A stretch of 64,000 bases of DNA, from assembly GCF_011440305.1 (NCBI RefSeq), contig NZ_JAAOIW010000001.1, forward strand, positions 62,001-126,000, written 5' to 3'. A program made the translations under genes and the position numbers. The stretch comes from Paenibacillus agricola (lineage in GTDB: Bacteria > Bacillota > Bacilli > Paenibacillales > NBRC-103111). Numbering within the stretch: position 1 is the first letter of the stretch; every line of letters starts with the position of its first letter. Positions 1 through 8,039 of this stretch are shown one piece after another. Under the pieces are notes generated by a model. It was not told the DNA's origin and ran no database searches. It saw only the letters and a list, made by a program, of their open reading frames with translations.

Positions 1-590
1 TGAAAGTGCCGCCGATTATTATCAATACTGGCAAAGAATTATCTGAAGCTGATTATAAAGAATTGAATCAATTTACAGATAATATCGTCATTAAAGGCTC
101 TCAGCCTCCCGAACGTTTGTTGGAGGAAGTTTCTCTTTTCCTGCATAACGTGAATAAATCACTGCCCTTTGAACAACGCCAAGGCGTGGGTATGCTGCAT
201 GATGGCGACCAAACGCTTAAAGGCCGGAAAATTTTATTGGTCGATGATGACTTGCGCAACACATTTGCACTTTCCAAAATGCTACAGCATTACGAGATGG
301 ACGTGATTATGGCTGATAATGGCAAGCTAGCTCTGGAAATGCTGGACCATGACAATGCGATTGAATTGGTCATTATGGATATTATGATGCCGATTATGGA
401 CGGCTATGAAGCGATGCGAATCATTCGTGAAAACCCCAAATTTAAGAAGCTGCCAATTATTGCACTAACCGCTAATGCAATGGTAGGTGACCGGAAGAAG
501 TGTATTGAAGGCGGCGCCAACGATTATATGACCAAGCCTATCGACACCGACAACCTTCTCTCCTTGCTCAGGGTATGGCTGTTTAATTAG
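1..590 (+). CDS. Hybrid sensor histidine kinase, C-terminal part (5' end outside window)
   Basis: The reading frame is open to the left edge, so only the C-terminus of a larger protein is present. The last ~125 residues are a CheY-type receiver domain: an acidic cluster in ILLVDDDLRN, the phosphoacceptor Asp in VIMDIMMPIMDG, and the conserved Lys in YMTKPID. Before it lies a segment (IIINTGKELSEAD...IVIKGSQPPERLLEEV) that looks like a degenerate receiver of the sort seen between kinase core and last receiver in large cytosolic hybrid kinases. A GTG lies at position 6, but it has no ribosome binding site, so a stand-alone response regulator is unlikely. The next kinase gene starts 26 bp downstream, so the two are probably cotranscribed in one phosphorelay. 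The kinase core itself is not visible here. Confidence 0.8.
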   Translation, partial: KVPPIIINTGKELSEADYKELNQFTDNIVIKGSQPPERLLEEVSLFLHNVNKSLPFEQRQGVGMLHDGDQTLKGRKILLVDDDLRNTFALSKMLQHYEMDVIMADNGKLALEMLDHDNAIELVIMDIMMPIMDGYEAMRIIRENPKFKKLPIIALTANAMVGDRKKCIEGGANDYMTKPIDTDNLLSLLRVWLFN

Positions 591-616
591 GATTATGCTT
601 TATAAGGAGGACACAT

Positions 617-2629
617 ATGAATACGACAAAAGAAGAGCTCGTCGCCAAAATACTGGTGGTTGATGATCGCGAAGAAAATTTGTATGCGATGGAGAAAATA
701 TTAAAAACATTAGGCTGCGCAATTTTCAAAGCACATTCCGGGAATGAAGCCCTCTCCTACACGCTGCGCCATGATTTTGCGTTGATTTTACTCGATGTGA
801 ATATGCCTGAAATGAATGGCTTTGAGCTGGCCGAAATTTTACACGGCAATAAAACGACAAAGCGTATCCCCATTATATTCGTGACGGCTATCCATAAGGA
901 AGATGCTAGTGTTTATAAAGGCTATGAAACCGGGGCTGTCGATTTCTTGTTCAAACCGGTTAACACGGATATCCTCCTCAGCAAGGTCAAGGTATTTATA
1001 GAATTAGACCTGCAAAAAAAGGCGCTGGAATCCGTCAAGGCGGAGCTGGAGAGAAGCAACAAGGGCCTGGAACGCTTCCGAGAAGCCGTCACCTTATTTG
1101 AGCATCATCCGGATCTTATTTACTCCTTGGATTTGTTGGGCAATTACATCTCGATCAATCCAGCCTTCGAGAAAATTACGGGTGTAAAAAATGAAGAGAT
1201 CCAGCAAAAAAAACTGCATTTCCGCACCTTTACAAGCCCAGAAAACTTGCTTAGTATCGAGCACTATTTCAAGCAATCGGTAAGCGGTATCGTGCAGCGT
1301 TATGAAATGAAGGAAAAAAACAGCAATGGCGATGTCTTAATTTATGATGTCATTACTATTCCCATTTTACTGGAATCGAATGTGGTTGGCGTCTACGTTA
1401 TTGCCAGAGACATTACACATCGCAAAAGCCTAGATCTGGAGCTATTGCAAGCCAAGGAAGAAGCCGAGGATGCGTTGCGTGTCAAATCGGAATTTCTGGC
1501 GATGATGAGCCATGAAATCCGCACCCCGATGAATGGGGTGATCGGAATGGCCGAATTGCTTCTGGAATTGGAGCTGGAAGCGGAGCAACGGAAATATGCG
1601 GAGATTATCCGCAATAGTGCAGATGCTTTGATGTCCGTTATCAATGACATTTTGGATTATTCGAAGATTGAATCAGGTAAAATGGAGCTTGAGGAGGAAC
1701 CGATTGAATTAAAATCATTGGTTCAAGAAAGCTTCGACTTGTTTACAGCCTCTGCCTTGGAACGCGATCTGAAGATGGAATTTTATATCGATGAAGAGCT
1801 TCCCCAGCTTATTGCCAGCGACCCCACAAGGCTTCGCCAAGTTTTAATCAATCTCATCGGCAATGCTGTAAAATTTACAAAAAGCGGTGGAATTTATATT
1901 CTGGTCAACCAAATATCGCATCAAGGGGAGATTTTGGAGATCGAATTTACGATAAAGGATAGTGGCATTGGCATTCCTCCACTGAAGATGGTGGACTTAT
2001 TCAAGCCTTTTTCTCAATTGGATTCGTCTATGGCACGAAAATATGGCGGTACGGGGCTTGGACTAGCGATTTGTAAAACCTTGGTAGAATTGATGGGTGG
2101 ACATATTCATGCCCAAGAGCATGTGGAGCACGGGGCGATTTTTGTTTTTACGATTCTTACGAAACCCTTTTACTTTACAGAGCCTGCTCCCCTGCGGGAA
2201 ATAGCGGCAACGGAAATGTTCCACCCTCACCCCATCACTAAGACGGCCAAATTGCACGTATTGGTAGCCGAAGACCATCCAATTAACCAGATGCTCATGG
2301 AACGTATTTTACAAAAGCTAGGGCATACGTTTGACTCTGCAAAAAATGGCTATGAAGTGCTGGAGCTATTGGGTAAAACCACCTATGATGTTATCTTTAT
2401 GGATCTGCAAATGCCCGAAATGGACGGCTTTGAAACGGTACAAACGATCCTCGGCAGCATGCCTGAGCAGATAAGACCGCGTATCATTGCTGTGACCTCA
2501 AGCTCTTCACAGATCGATAAAGAGTTTTGTTTAAGCTTGGGAATGGTCGATTTTGTCATAAAACCGATTAAAATCAAGACGATTGCTATCCTCTTGGAGC
2601 GTTATTTCCCGCTAAGAATACTCACCTGA
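617..2629 (+). CDS. Hybrid histidine kinase: receiver-PAS-HisKA-HATPase-receiver
   Basis: This 670-residue soluble signalling protein has no membrane segment. Domains in order: an N-terminal receiver (residues ~10-130, phosphoacceptor Asp60 in LILLDVNMPEMNG), a short coiled coil, a PAS domain (~157-275), a HisKA dimerisation domain with His299 in MMSHEIRTPMNG, a HATPase domain (N box INLIGNAVKFT, G1 DSGIGIP, G2 GGTGLGLAI) and a C-terminal receiver (~545-665, Asp596 in VIFMDLQMPEMDG). Receivers at both ends suggest it is both input-modulated by an upstream kinase and able to relay phosphate onward. An AAGGAGG site 6 bp before the ATG fixes the start. It follows another hybrid kinase by 26 bp and ends 3 bp before a convergent gene. 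The ligand and the final response regulator are unknown. Confidence 0.93.
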   Translation: MNTTKEELVAKILVVDDREENLYAMEKILKTLGCAIFKAHSGNEALSYTLRHDFALILLDVNMPEMNGFELAEILHGNKTTKRIPIIFVTAIHKEDASVYKGYETGAVDFLFKPVNTDILLSKVKVFIELDLQKKALESVKAELERSNKGLERFREAVTLFEHHPDLIYSLDLLGNYISINPAFEKITGVKNEEIQQKKLHFRTFTSPENLLSIEHYFKQSVSGIVQRYEMKEKNSNGDVLIYDVITIPILLESNVVGVYVIARDITHRKSLDLELLQAKEEAEDALRVKSEFLAMMSHEIRTPMNGVIGMAELLLELELEAEQRKYAEIIRNSADALMSVINDILDYSKIESGKMELEEEPIELKSLVQESFDLFTASALERDLKMEFYIDEELPQLIASDPTRLRQVLINLIGNAVKFTKSGGIYILVNQISHQGEILEIEFTIKDSGIGIPPLKMVDLFKPFSQLDSSMARKYGGTGLGLAICKTLVELMGGHIHAQEHVEHGAIFVFTILTKPFYFTEPAPLREIAATEMFHPHPITKTAKLHVLVAEDHPINQMLMERILQKLGHTFDSAKNGYEVLELLGKTTYDVIFMDLQMPEMDGFETVQTILGSMPEQIRPRIIAVTSSSSQIDKEFCLSLGMVDFVIKPIKIKTIAILLERYFPLRILT

Positions 2630-2632
2630 TGG

Positions 2633-3142
2633 TTAAACAGGGTTACGGTCTTCCTCCACGGCAAATTCAAAATCATCCATATCAAAAATTTGCACCGGAA
2701 TGGTGGCTTCGATAATCCTGTCCACCAAATCCGGTTGGTCTGTCATAATTGGTGCTTTTTCACGAAGAGCCGTTAAGATCATCTCGGTCTCGATGGGGTC
2801 GAATTCTTCCCCATATTCGGCATTTTCATAGGCATTAACAACAATAAAGGTTACATGATCGTTAAATGGCAATGGCGGGCTTTTTCCCCAAGGAGTTGCC
2901 AGTGCGCGCTCGAGCTTTTTCTTGTTAAATGGCTCCTCAAGCATAGCAATCAGCTCGCTGATCTTCGCCCGCACATGGGCCTCGTCCACCGAAAACGGCA
3001 TTACGGGCTCCTTGCTTTCTATCATTTCATACAGCTCACTTATGGTTGTATAGGGCACCAGGTACTCCACAGGCTGTTTGGGAACCAGCATTTCCCCGTA
3101 TACCGTAATCATTACCGCTTCAATTACAAAACACTTGCGCAA
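2633..3142 (-). CDS. Conserved protein of unknown function, Paenibacillus type
   Basis: A 169-residue acidic soluble protein with no signal peptide or membrane segment. I recognise the general sequence type (YGEMLVPxxPVEYxxPYTT, EYGEEFDPIETEMILTA) from Paenibacillus genomes, where it is sometimes annotated as ADP-heptose synthase; I see no nucleotidyltransferase or kinase motif to support that name. The start is TTG: GGGGG lies 8 bp upstream and no ATG is better placed. It converges on the hybrid kinase gene with only 3 bp between the stops and no recognisable terminator. Function unknown. Confidence 0.75.
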   Translation of the reverse strand: MRKCFVIEAVMITVYGEMLVPKQPVEYLVPYTTISELYEMIESKEPVMPFSVDEAHVRAKISELIAMLEEPFNKKKLERALATPWGKSPPLPFNDHVTFIVVNAYENAEYGEEFDPIETEMILTALREKAPIMTDQPDLVDRIIEATIPVQIFDMDDFEFAVEEDRNPV

Positions 3143-3234
3143 CGCCTTTTCCCCCTTAACGATGAAAGATCTGCGAGCATCCGCAGACTATAATCTCATC
3201 ATTATACCATAAGGCGCCCGTATGCACAGAGCTC

Positions 3235-4113
3235 CTAACCGCAATAATTGCGGATGAAAGAAACTGCTTTACGGATATCCACCTCCGGCTGGTCTCCCAC
3301 CTCGCGCTCTATGGTCAAATACCCCGTATATCCGATTTGCTGCAAGGCACTAAAATACGCTTGGAAATCGACCTTACCTTCCCCCAGCGGCACTTCTTCA
3401 AAATCCCGTCCTGCTGATGCCATCGAAGCAATATGCTCATGGGTCATTTTCTGGTAGCCCAAATAGCCATATACATTTTTCGGATTAACCTCTCGCAGCT
3501 TGACTCCATCCTTCACATGCGTATGCACGATATAATCCTTAAGCAGCAAAACCCCCTTCGCAGGATCGTCCCCTGTAACCATAACCATATTGGCCGGATC
3601 AAAGTTTACAGAAACGCCACTTGTTGTGAGTGAATCTAAGAAGCCTTTTAATCTCGCCGCTGGCTCTGGACCTGTTTCGATCGCGAAATACGCATTCATG
3701 CTGTGGGCGTAATTACTCAGCTCTTCACAAGCAGCCTGCATCGCCTCATAAATCGGATCATGCGGGTCCTCGGGGACAATCCCTATATGCGTCGTCACGA
3801 TATTCGTGCCCATCTCCAGCGCCAAATCGAGTATCCGTTTGGATTGCTCTATCTTCTGCGGATTCGCTAATCGGTCCTGAAAGCCATGGCCGCCCAGATC
3901 GCCGCATAATGCCGAGATGTCCAAGCCTAATGAAGCGATATATTGCTTTAAATCCTTACGCGCCTGCGGTGTAAGCACAGCCGGATCCATCTCGCCGGAC
4001 ACGGCATAGATTTGCACCCCGTCCGCTCCGACCTCCTGCGCTTTCTTGAGTCCAGCATGAACACCAATTCCGAAACTATCTACAATGACACCGATTTTAT
4101 TGGTAAGCTTCAT
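3235..4113 (-). CDS. Sugar phosphate isomerase/epimerase, xylose-isomerase-like TIM barrel
   Basis: A 292-residue protein of the AP-endonuclease-2/xylose-isomerase-like TIM-barrel superfamily. Likely metal ligands and active-site positions are visible in order: Glu in AIETGPE, Asp in VNFDPANM, His and Asp in HTHVKDG, and Glu in TIEREVG. Members interconvert keto sugars or act in inositol and related polyol catabolism; the substrate cannot be read from sequence. AAGGAG lies 10 bp upstream of the ATG. It is 48 bp downstream of a Gfo/Idh/MocA dehydrogenase on the same strand. That pairing is typical of oxidise-then-isomerise sugar pathways, so I infer a two-gene operon. Confidence 0.88.
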   Translation of the reverse strand: MKLTNKIGVIVDSFGIGVHAGLKKAQEVGADGVQIYAVSGEMDPAVLTPQARKDLKQYIASLGLDISALCGDLGGHGFQDRLANPQKIEQSKRILDLALEMGTNIVTTHIGIVPEDPHDPIYEAMQAACEELSNYAHSMNAYFAIETGPEPAARLKGFLDSLTTSGVSVNFDPANMVMVTGDDPAKGVLLLKDYIVHTHVKDGVKLREVNPKNVYGYLGYQKMTHEHIASMASAGRDFEEVPLGEGKVDFQAYFSALQQIGYTGYLTIEREVGDQPEVDIRKAVSFIRNYCG

Positions 4114-4161
4114 ATGATGATGGCTCCTTTACCTTTACATTTTATAATTAGATTTCTTATG

Positions 4162-5220
4162 TTATAAATAGATCTCTTGCCCGCTTGCCGCCGATTCATA
4201 AATCGCCGTTAATATTCGGATCATCTCTACGCCATCCTCGACTGGGCATATCGTTTCCAGCCTGCCGCGGCAGCAATCGACAAAATGGCTAATCTCCGCA
4301 TCAAAGCCCGGCTGGAATTGGAACGATGGATGGTCAACCTGTGGCGTCATATTCAGGATCGTCGCATGTTTTTCAGCAATGATCTTAAGCTCCGGCTCAA
4401 CCTCAGCACCGCCTTTGTCGCCATATAGCTTGATTGATAGCTCATCCTTGCTGGCATGCAGCGTGAAGCTGGCATCAAACAGAATCGAGGCTCCGTTCTC
4501 AAAACGGATAAGCGCATTCGCCAAATCCTCAACGTCATTTTTGTCTGCATTATAGTCGGCCGCTTTGTAATAGGAAAGATTCTCAATATGCGAACGGTTG
4601 CCAAGCTTGCGGTACGTATTGCCGCTGACGGACTTGACCTTCGGCTTGCCCATCAAATACCAGCATAAGTCTATGCTGTGGACACCTAAGTCAATTAACG
4701 GGCCACCACCCGAACGCTCACTGTCGGAAAACCAGCCACCGGGATTGCCTAAGCGCCGCAAGCTGGATGCTTTCGCATAATAGATTTCGCCTAGCTCACC
4801 CGCATCTATAAATTTGCGCAGAATCTGTACATTCATTCCATGGCGCCTTACATAGCCGACCTGCAGCACTTTGCCGGAAAGCTTCACCGCTTCTTGCACC
4901 TTGAGCGCCTCTTCTACCGTTTTGCATAAAGGCTTCTCGCATAACACATGCTTTCCCGCCGCAAGCGCCGCAATAGCGATTTCTGCATGCGATTGGTTCC
5001 AGGTACATATACTGACCGCATCCACCTCAGGGCTCGCCAGTAGTGCCTTATAATCCGTATAAAAGCTTGCCGCGTGGAACCGTTCTGCCTTTTCCTGTGC
5101 TCTTGCTTCGTTAAGGTCACAAATGGCGGTTAACTCCACTTCCGGATGTACGGAATATGCGTTCAAATGCGCTTCCGAAATCGACCCGGCACCAATGACA
5201 GCTATTTTCAATTTGGGCAT
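4162..5220 (-). CDS. Gfo/Idh/MocA family NAD(P)-dependent oxidoreductase
   Basis: A 352-residue sugar or polyol dehydrogenase. The N-terminal Rossmann fold has the dinucleotide motif VIGAGSISEAH, followed by the family EKP motif (HVLCEKPLCKT), where the Lys is catalytic. The C-terminal half has the GFO_IDH_MocA alpha/beta domain with GGPLIDLGVHSIDL. The open frame extends upstream to 5277, but that ATG has no ribosome binding site. The Met at 5220 follows an AGGAGG (11 bp away) and starts MPKLKIAVIGAG, the usual N-terminus. It is divergent from an AraC regulator, which may control it together with the downstream isomerase. The substrate is not determinable; inositol-type or amino-sugar substrates are possible. 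Confidence 0.92.
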   Translation of the reverse strand: MPKLKIAVIGAGSISEAHLNAYSVHPEVELTAICDLNEARAQEKAERFHAASFYTDYKALLASPEVDAVSICTWNQSHAEIAIAALAAGKHVLCEKPLCKTVEEALKVQEAVKLSGKVLQVGYVRRHGMNVQILRKFIDAGELGEIYYAKASSLRRLGNPGGWFSDSERSGGGPLIDLGVHSIDLCWYLMGKPKVKSVSGNTYRKLGNRSHIENLSYYKAADYNADKNDVEDLANALIRFENGASILFDASFTLHASKDELSIKLYGDKGGAEVEPELKIIAEKHATILNMTPQVDHPSFQFQPGFDAEISHFVDCCRGRLETICPVEDGVEMIRILTAIYESAASGQEIYL

Positions 5221-5335
5221 GTGAATAAATTCCTCCTCTGCATGCTGAATATGTAGATTCCCTTTAAATATAAGCATTTACCCGTTACAATAGATACAGG
5301 CAATCTAACGATACCATGCTAGGCATATGGAGTGA

Positions 5336-6199
5336 ATGCACAAGATGACAAGGTTCATGGATTATATGATCAGTCCTTACCCGATTCGGATCATTGATTG
5401 CAAGGTGGATGCCAGCAAGCTAATGGTCCAGTCCTTACGAATTGCCCATGTTGGGCATTTACCAGGAAGAACACAGCATAGGAAAAATGCCACATTTAGC
5501 AAATGGGCGCTTGTTTATATTTCAGGGGGCCAGGGAAGCTATCAGGTGAGCGGCGGGGTTAAACAACGTGTTGAGAAGGGCAGCCTGTTCTGGTTTTACC
5601 CGGGCGTTACCTTTCATTATGGACCGGAGTCTCATGGGTATTGGGATGAATATTACTTCAGTATAGAGGGTCCACGCCTTCAGGAATGGCTCACGCACTG
5701 GAGCCTGTTGCCGGGTCGTGTTGTGCAGGTAGGGATCGATGATGGCTTGCAAAATAAAATCGACCGGATTTTCATGCTGATGGAAAGTGGCGCCCCAACC
5801 AGTATTGACCGTGCCGCTTTGCTGTTGGAATCGCTGCTATATGAGTTTATGATGAATATCAACGAGCAACCGGAAAACAACAAAACGCTCAAAATGACCC
5901 AAATTATGGAGGACATTTCGAGCTTTCTGAATGAATCTATTGATGCCGAGAAAATAGCTAAACGCCACCATATTTCTGTTTCGACGCTGCGCCGCCAGGT
6001 TTCAGAATATACAGGTTATCCTTTTAACGAATATGTACATAGGCTGAAAATAGCCGAAGCCAAAAATATTTTATTAAACACAGAATTGCCTATAAAGGAC
6101 ATAGCGCTTACATTAGGTTATGAGGATGCTTTTTATTTCTCGCGTCTTTTTAAACAATATGTTGGCGTTGCACCGCTTATGTACCGGAAGCATAGCTAG
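5336..6199 (+). CDS. AraC-family transcriptional regulator
   Basis: A 287-residue regulator. The N-terminal ~150 residues form a cupin-like sensor (SGGQGSYQVSGG, GSLFWFYPGVTFHYGP). The C-terminal ~100 residues hold two helix-turn-helix motifs: IAKRHHISVSTLRRQVSEYTG and PIKDIALTLGYEDAFYFSRLFKQY. The last matches the AraC signature very well. A GGAG lies 6 bp before the ATG. It is transcribed away from the Gfo/Idh dehydrogenase gene across a 115-bp intergenic region, so local control of that sugar operon by a carbohydrate ligand is the natural inference. Confidence 0.93.
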   Translation: MHKMTRFMDYMISPYPIRIIDCKVDASKLMVQSLRIAHVGHLPGRTQHRKNATFSKWALVYISGGQGSYQVSGGVKQRVEKGSLFWFYPGVTFHYGPESHGYWDEYYFSIEGPRLQEWLTHWSLLPGRVVQVGIDDGLQNKIDRIFMLMESGAPTSIDRAALLLESLLYEFMMNINEQPENNKTLKMTQIMEDISSFLNESIDAEKIAKRHHISVSTLRRQVSEYTGYPFNEYVHRLKIAEAKNILLNTELPIKDIALTLGYEDAFYFSRLFKQYVGVAPLMYRKHS

Positions 6200-6214
6200 C
6201 TTGGCGGCTTTAGG

Positions 6215-6982
6215 TTACAAAATCCAGGTATCGACCGCATAAGCAATCCCGTCTTCCCTCAAGGAACGGGTTACATAGCGCGCTTTGGGCTTCAAGCTTT
6301 CGTCGGCATTGCCCATGGCGATGCCCATACCAACAGATTGGAGCATTTCCAAATCATTAAGGCCGTCTCCAAAAGCCGCAACCTCGTCGGTTGTGATGCC
6401 AAGGTGGTCAATCAGCTTCTGCAAGCCGACCGCTTTGTTCATGCCGCTAGGATTGATGTCCAAGGCCCAGGTACGCCAGCGATGCATATAATATTGGTTG
6501 CGCTCCTCGCCAACATACAATTGCTCCTGCTCGCCGTCGCAAAATACGATACATTGATAAATATCGGGAACCTTATCCGTCTTTTCCAGCAGGATCGGAT
6601 CCATAAAGCCAATTTCCTGCTGCGCTTGCAGAAAATAAGGGGCATGCTGCTGGTTGGTGAACATCCCCTCAGCGCCATATAACAGTAAAGTATGCTTCAA
6701 TTGGTCGGCGTGCTGCAGCCATTCCTGGATCGTGCCCGCATGGAATGCCGTGCCAAACACTGTTTTACCCCGGTAACCAATATGGCAGCCATTGCAGGTT
6801 ATCGCCCAATCGATATCCAGCTCCTCGCGGAGCGAGGTCATTTCAAATTCACTGCGCCCTGTGCATAAAGCAAGCATAATGCCTTGGTCCTTCAAACGCT
6901 GCAGAGCCAGGCGGGTAGATTCAGGCAAAAAATCCCGGTCCCTTAATGTCCCATCCACGTCAAATGCTACTAGCTTAATCAT
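6215..6982 (-). CDS. HAD-superfamily phosphatase, Cof type
   Basis: A 255-residue Cof/YwpJ-like HAD hydrolase. Motif I is AFDVDGTL (nucleophile and acid/base Asp), motif II is CTGRS, and motif IV is FGDGLNDLEML followed by GIAMGNA. A C2-type cap lies between motifs II and III. The family dephosphorylates sugar phosphates or flavin and pyridoxal precursors; the substrate is not visible. The frame opens at a GTG (6991) that abuts the ribosome binding site. The ATG at 6982 sits 6 bp after GAGGTG and gives MIKLVAFDVDG, so I chose it. It is convergent with the AraC gene. Confidence 0.9.
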   Translation of the reverse strand: MIKLVAFDVDGTLRDRDFLPESTRLALQRLKDQGIMLALCTGRSEFEMTSLREELDIDWAITCNGCHIGYRGKTVFGTAFHAGTIQEWLQHADQLKHTLLLYGAEGMFTNQQHAPYFLQAQQEIGFMDPILLEKTDKVPDIYQCIVFCDGEQEQLYVGEERNQYYMHRWRTWALDINPSGMNKAVGLQKLIDHLGITTDEVAAFGDGLNDLEMLQSVGMGIAMGNADESLKPKARYVTRSLREDGIAYAVDTWIL

Positions 6983-7060
6983 CTCTGCCACCTCATTCTA
7001 TGTGCTGAAATCTATTATAGCAGAGATGGGACTTGGATGGGACTAGCAGCCCTTGGTTGT

Positions 7061-7909
7061 TTATTCGCCTGCTTGAACCATGGGATGGATCACGTCCTGC
7101 GCCAAACTGCGCATTTGCTCCAGATGGCTCCAAGGCTCGCCTACGCCCAAATAGGTCAATGATAACGGGCCACGAAACCCAGCTTCTACCAATAGCTTCA
7201 TGCAATGCTGGAAATCTTCAATATCAATCTCGCCAGACTCATCCGTTTCGGCTTTGACATGGACGGTTTCGGCAAGCGGCAGCACCTCAGCGAGCTGGCG
7301 GTACTTATCCTGCTCAAAGTTGCCGAAATCAGCAGTAAAGCCTACCTTGGAATCACACAATTCAAGAAACTCGCGACAATAGACCGAGGTGGCCAACAGC
7401 TTACCCAAATTTTCGGTCATCATGCGAATGCCAAGCCCTGCTGAATAATTGGATAGCTCTATGAAGGCTTCAGTTGACCGCTTTAAGGCGTCTTTATCAG
7501 CTGAGGCCGATTTTCCTGCTGTAATCCTTACCCGATGGGCTCCTGCCTTGGCTGCAAGATCAATCCAGCTTCTGCACCACTCTAAGTCTGCTGCACGACG
7601 AGCCGGGTCATTCGAGGAGAGGTCTGCATAATCCAGCAGCAAAGATGCGAAATCTACTCCCGCTGCTTGAAACGCATTTCTCACTTGCTCAGCATAAGCA
7701 TGGTCTGTCTGCGGGAATTGGCTATAGCTGACCTCTGCCGCTGTGAACCCTTTCTCCTTCATCAAGCCGGGTAGCTGTAGCAAGGAGGTCTCTTCCGGCT
7801 GCGGCTCTACCTGTTGGAAGTGCTGTTTTTTTTCATCGTCCCATTTCGTTGTCGTTAAGGGTCCCAACTGCCTTTTAAGGCTATACGTGTTAATCGACCA
7901 AAATGCCAT
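7061..7909 (-). CDS. Sugar phosphate isomerase/epimerase (second TIM-barrel paralogue)
   Basis: A 282-residue xylose-isomerase-like TIM-barrel protein, clearly diverged from the one at 3235-4113. Candidate metal ligands are Glu in MMTENLGK, Asp in GFTADFGNF and His in ETVHVKAE. The C-terminal Glu-containing strand of the family is less clear (LSLTYLGVGEPW), so activity is probable but not certain. The chosen ATG follows AGGAGGG by 7 bp; the longer frame to 7942 places the site inside the coding region. It is a single gene, head to head with the PASTA pseudokinase gene. Confidence 0.82.
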   Translation of the reverse strand: MAFWSINTYSLKRQLGPLTTTKWDDEKKQHFQQVEPQPEETSLLQLPGLMKEKGFTAAEVSYSQFPQTDHAYAEQVRNAFQAAGVDFASLLLDYADLSSNDPARRAADLEWCRSWIDLAAKAGAHRVRITAGKSASADKDALKRSTEAFIELSNYSAGLGIRMMTENLGKLLATSVYCREFLELCDSKVGFTADFGNFEQDKYRQLAEVLPLAETVHVKAETDESGEIDIEDFQHCMKLLVEAGFRGPLSLTYLGVGEPWSHLEQMRSLAQDVIHPMVQAGE

Positions 7910-7985
7910 TGTAAGTCCCTCCTGTTTGAAATCACTAACCATGTTATACTATTATTACTACTATTAACCCTCAGTGAAAGAAATC

Positions 7986-8022
7986 ATTCACAAAATGGAG
8001 ATTACTTACGAATATTGTGAAT
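7986..8022. promoter_or_regulatory. Inverted repeat before the PASTA pseudokinase gene
   Basis: ATTCACAA at 7986-7993 and TTGTGAAT at 8015-8022 are perfect complements separated by 21 bp. They end just before the AGAGGAGG ribosome binding site of the gene starting at 8040. The repeat could be an operator or an mRNA hairpin affecting translation; its role is unknown. Confidence 0.35.
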
Positions 8023-8039
8023 AAGAGGAGGCTGAAGTT

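Noticed and set aside
3235-7909. Possibility that the two TIM-barrel isomerases, the dehydrogenase and the AraC gene form one complete inositol pathway
   Set aside because: No iolC/D/E-type enzymes or transporter are present and the second isomerase gene is separated by a HAD gene; only the dehydrogenase-isomerase pair is supported as a unit.
7946-7970. ATT/ACT triplet run near 7.95 kb
   Set aside because: Low-complexity intergenic sequence; copies are imperfect and too few to be a functional repeat.
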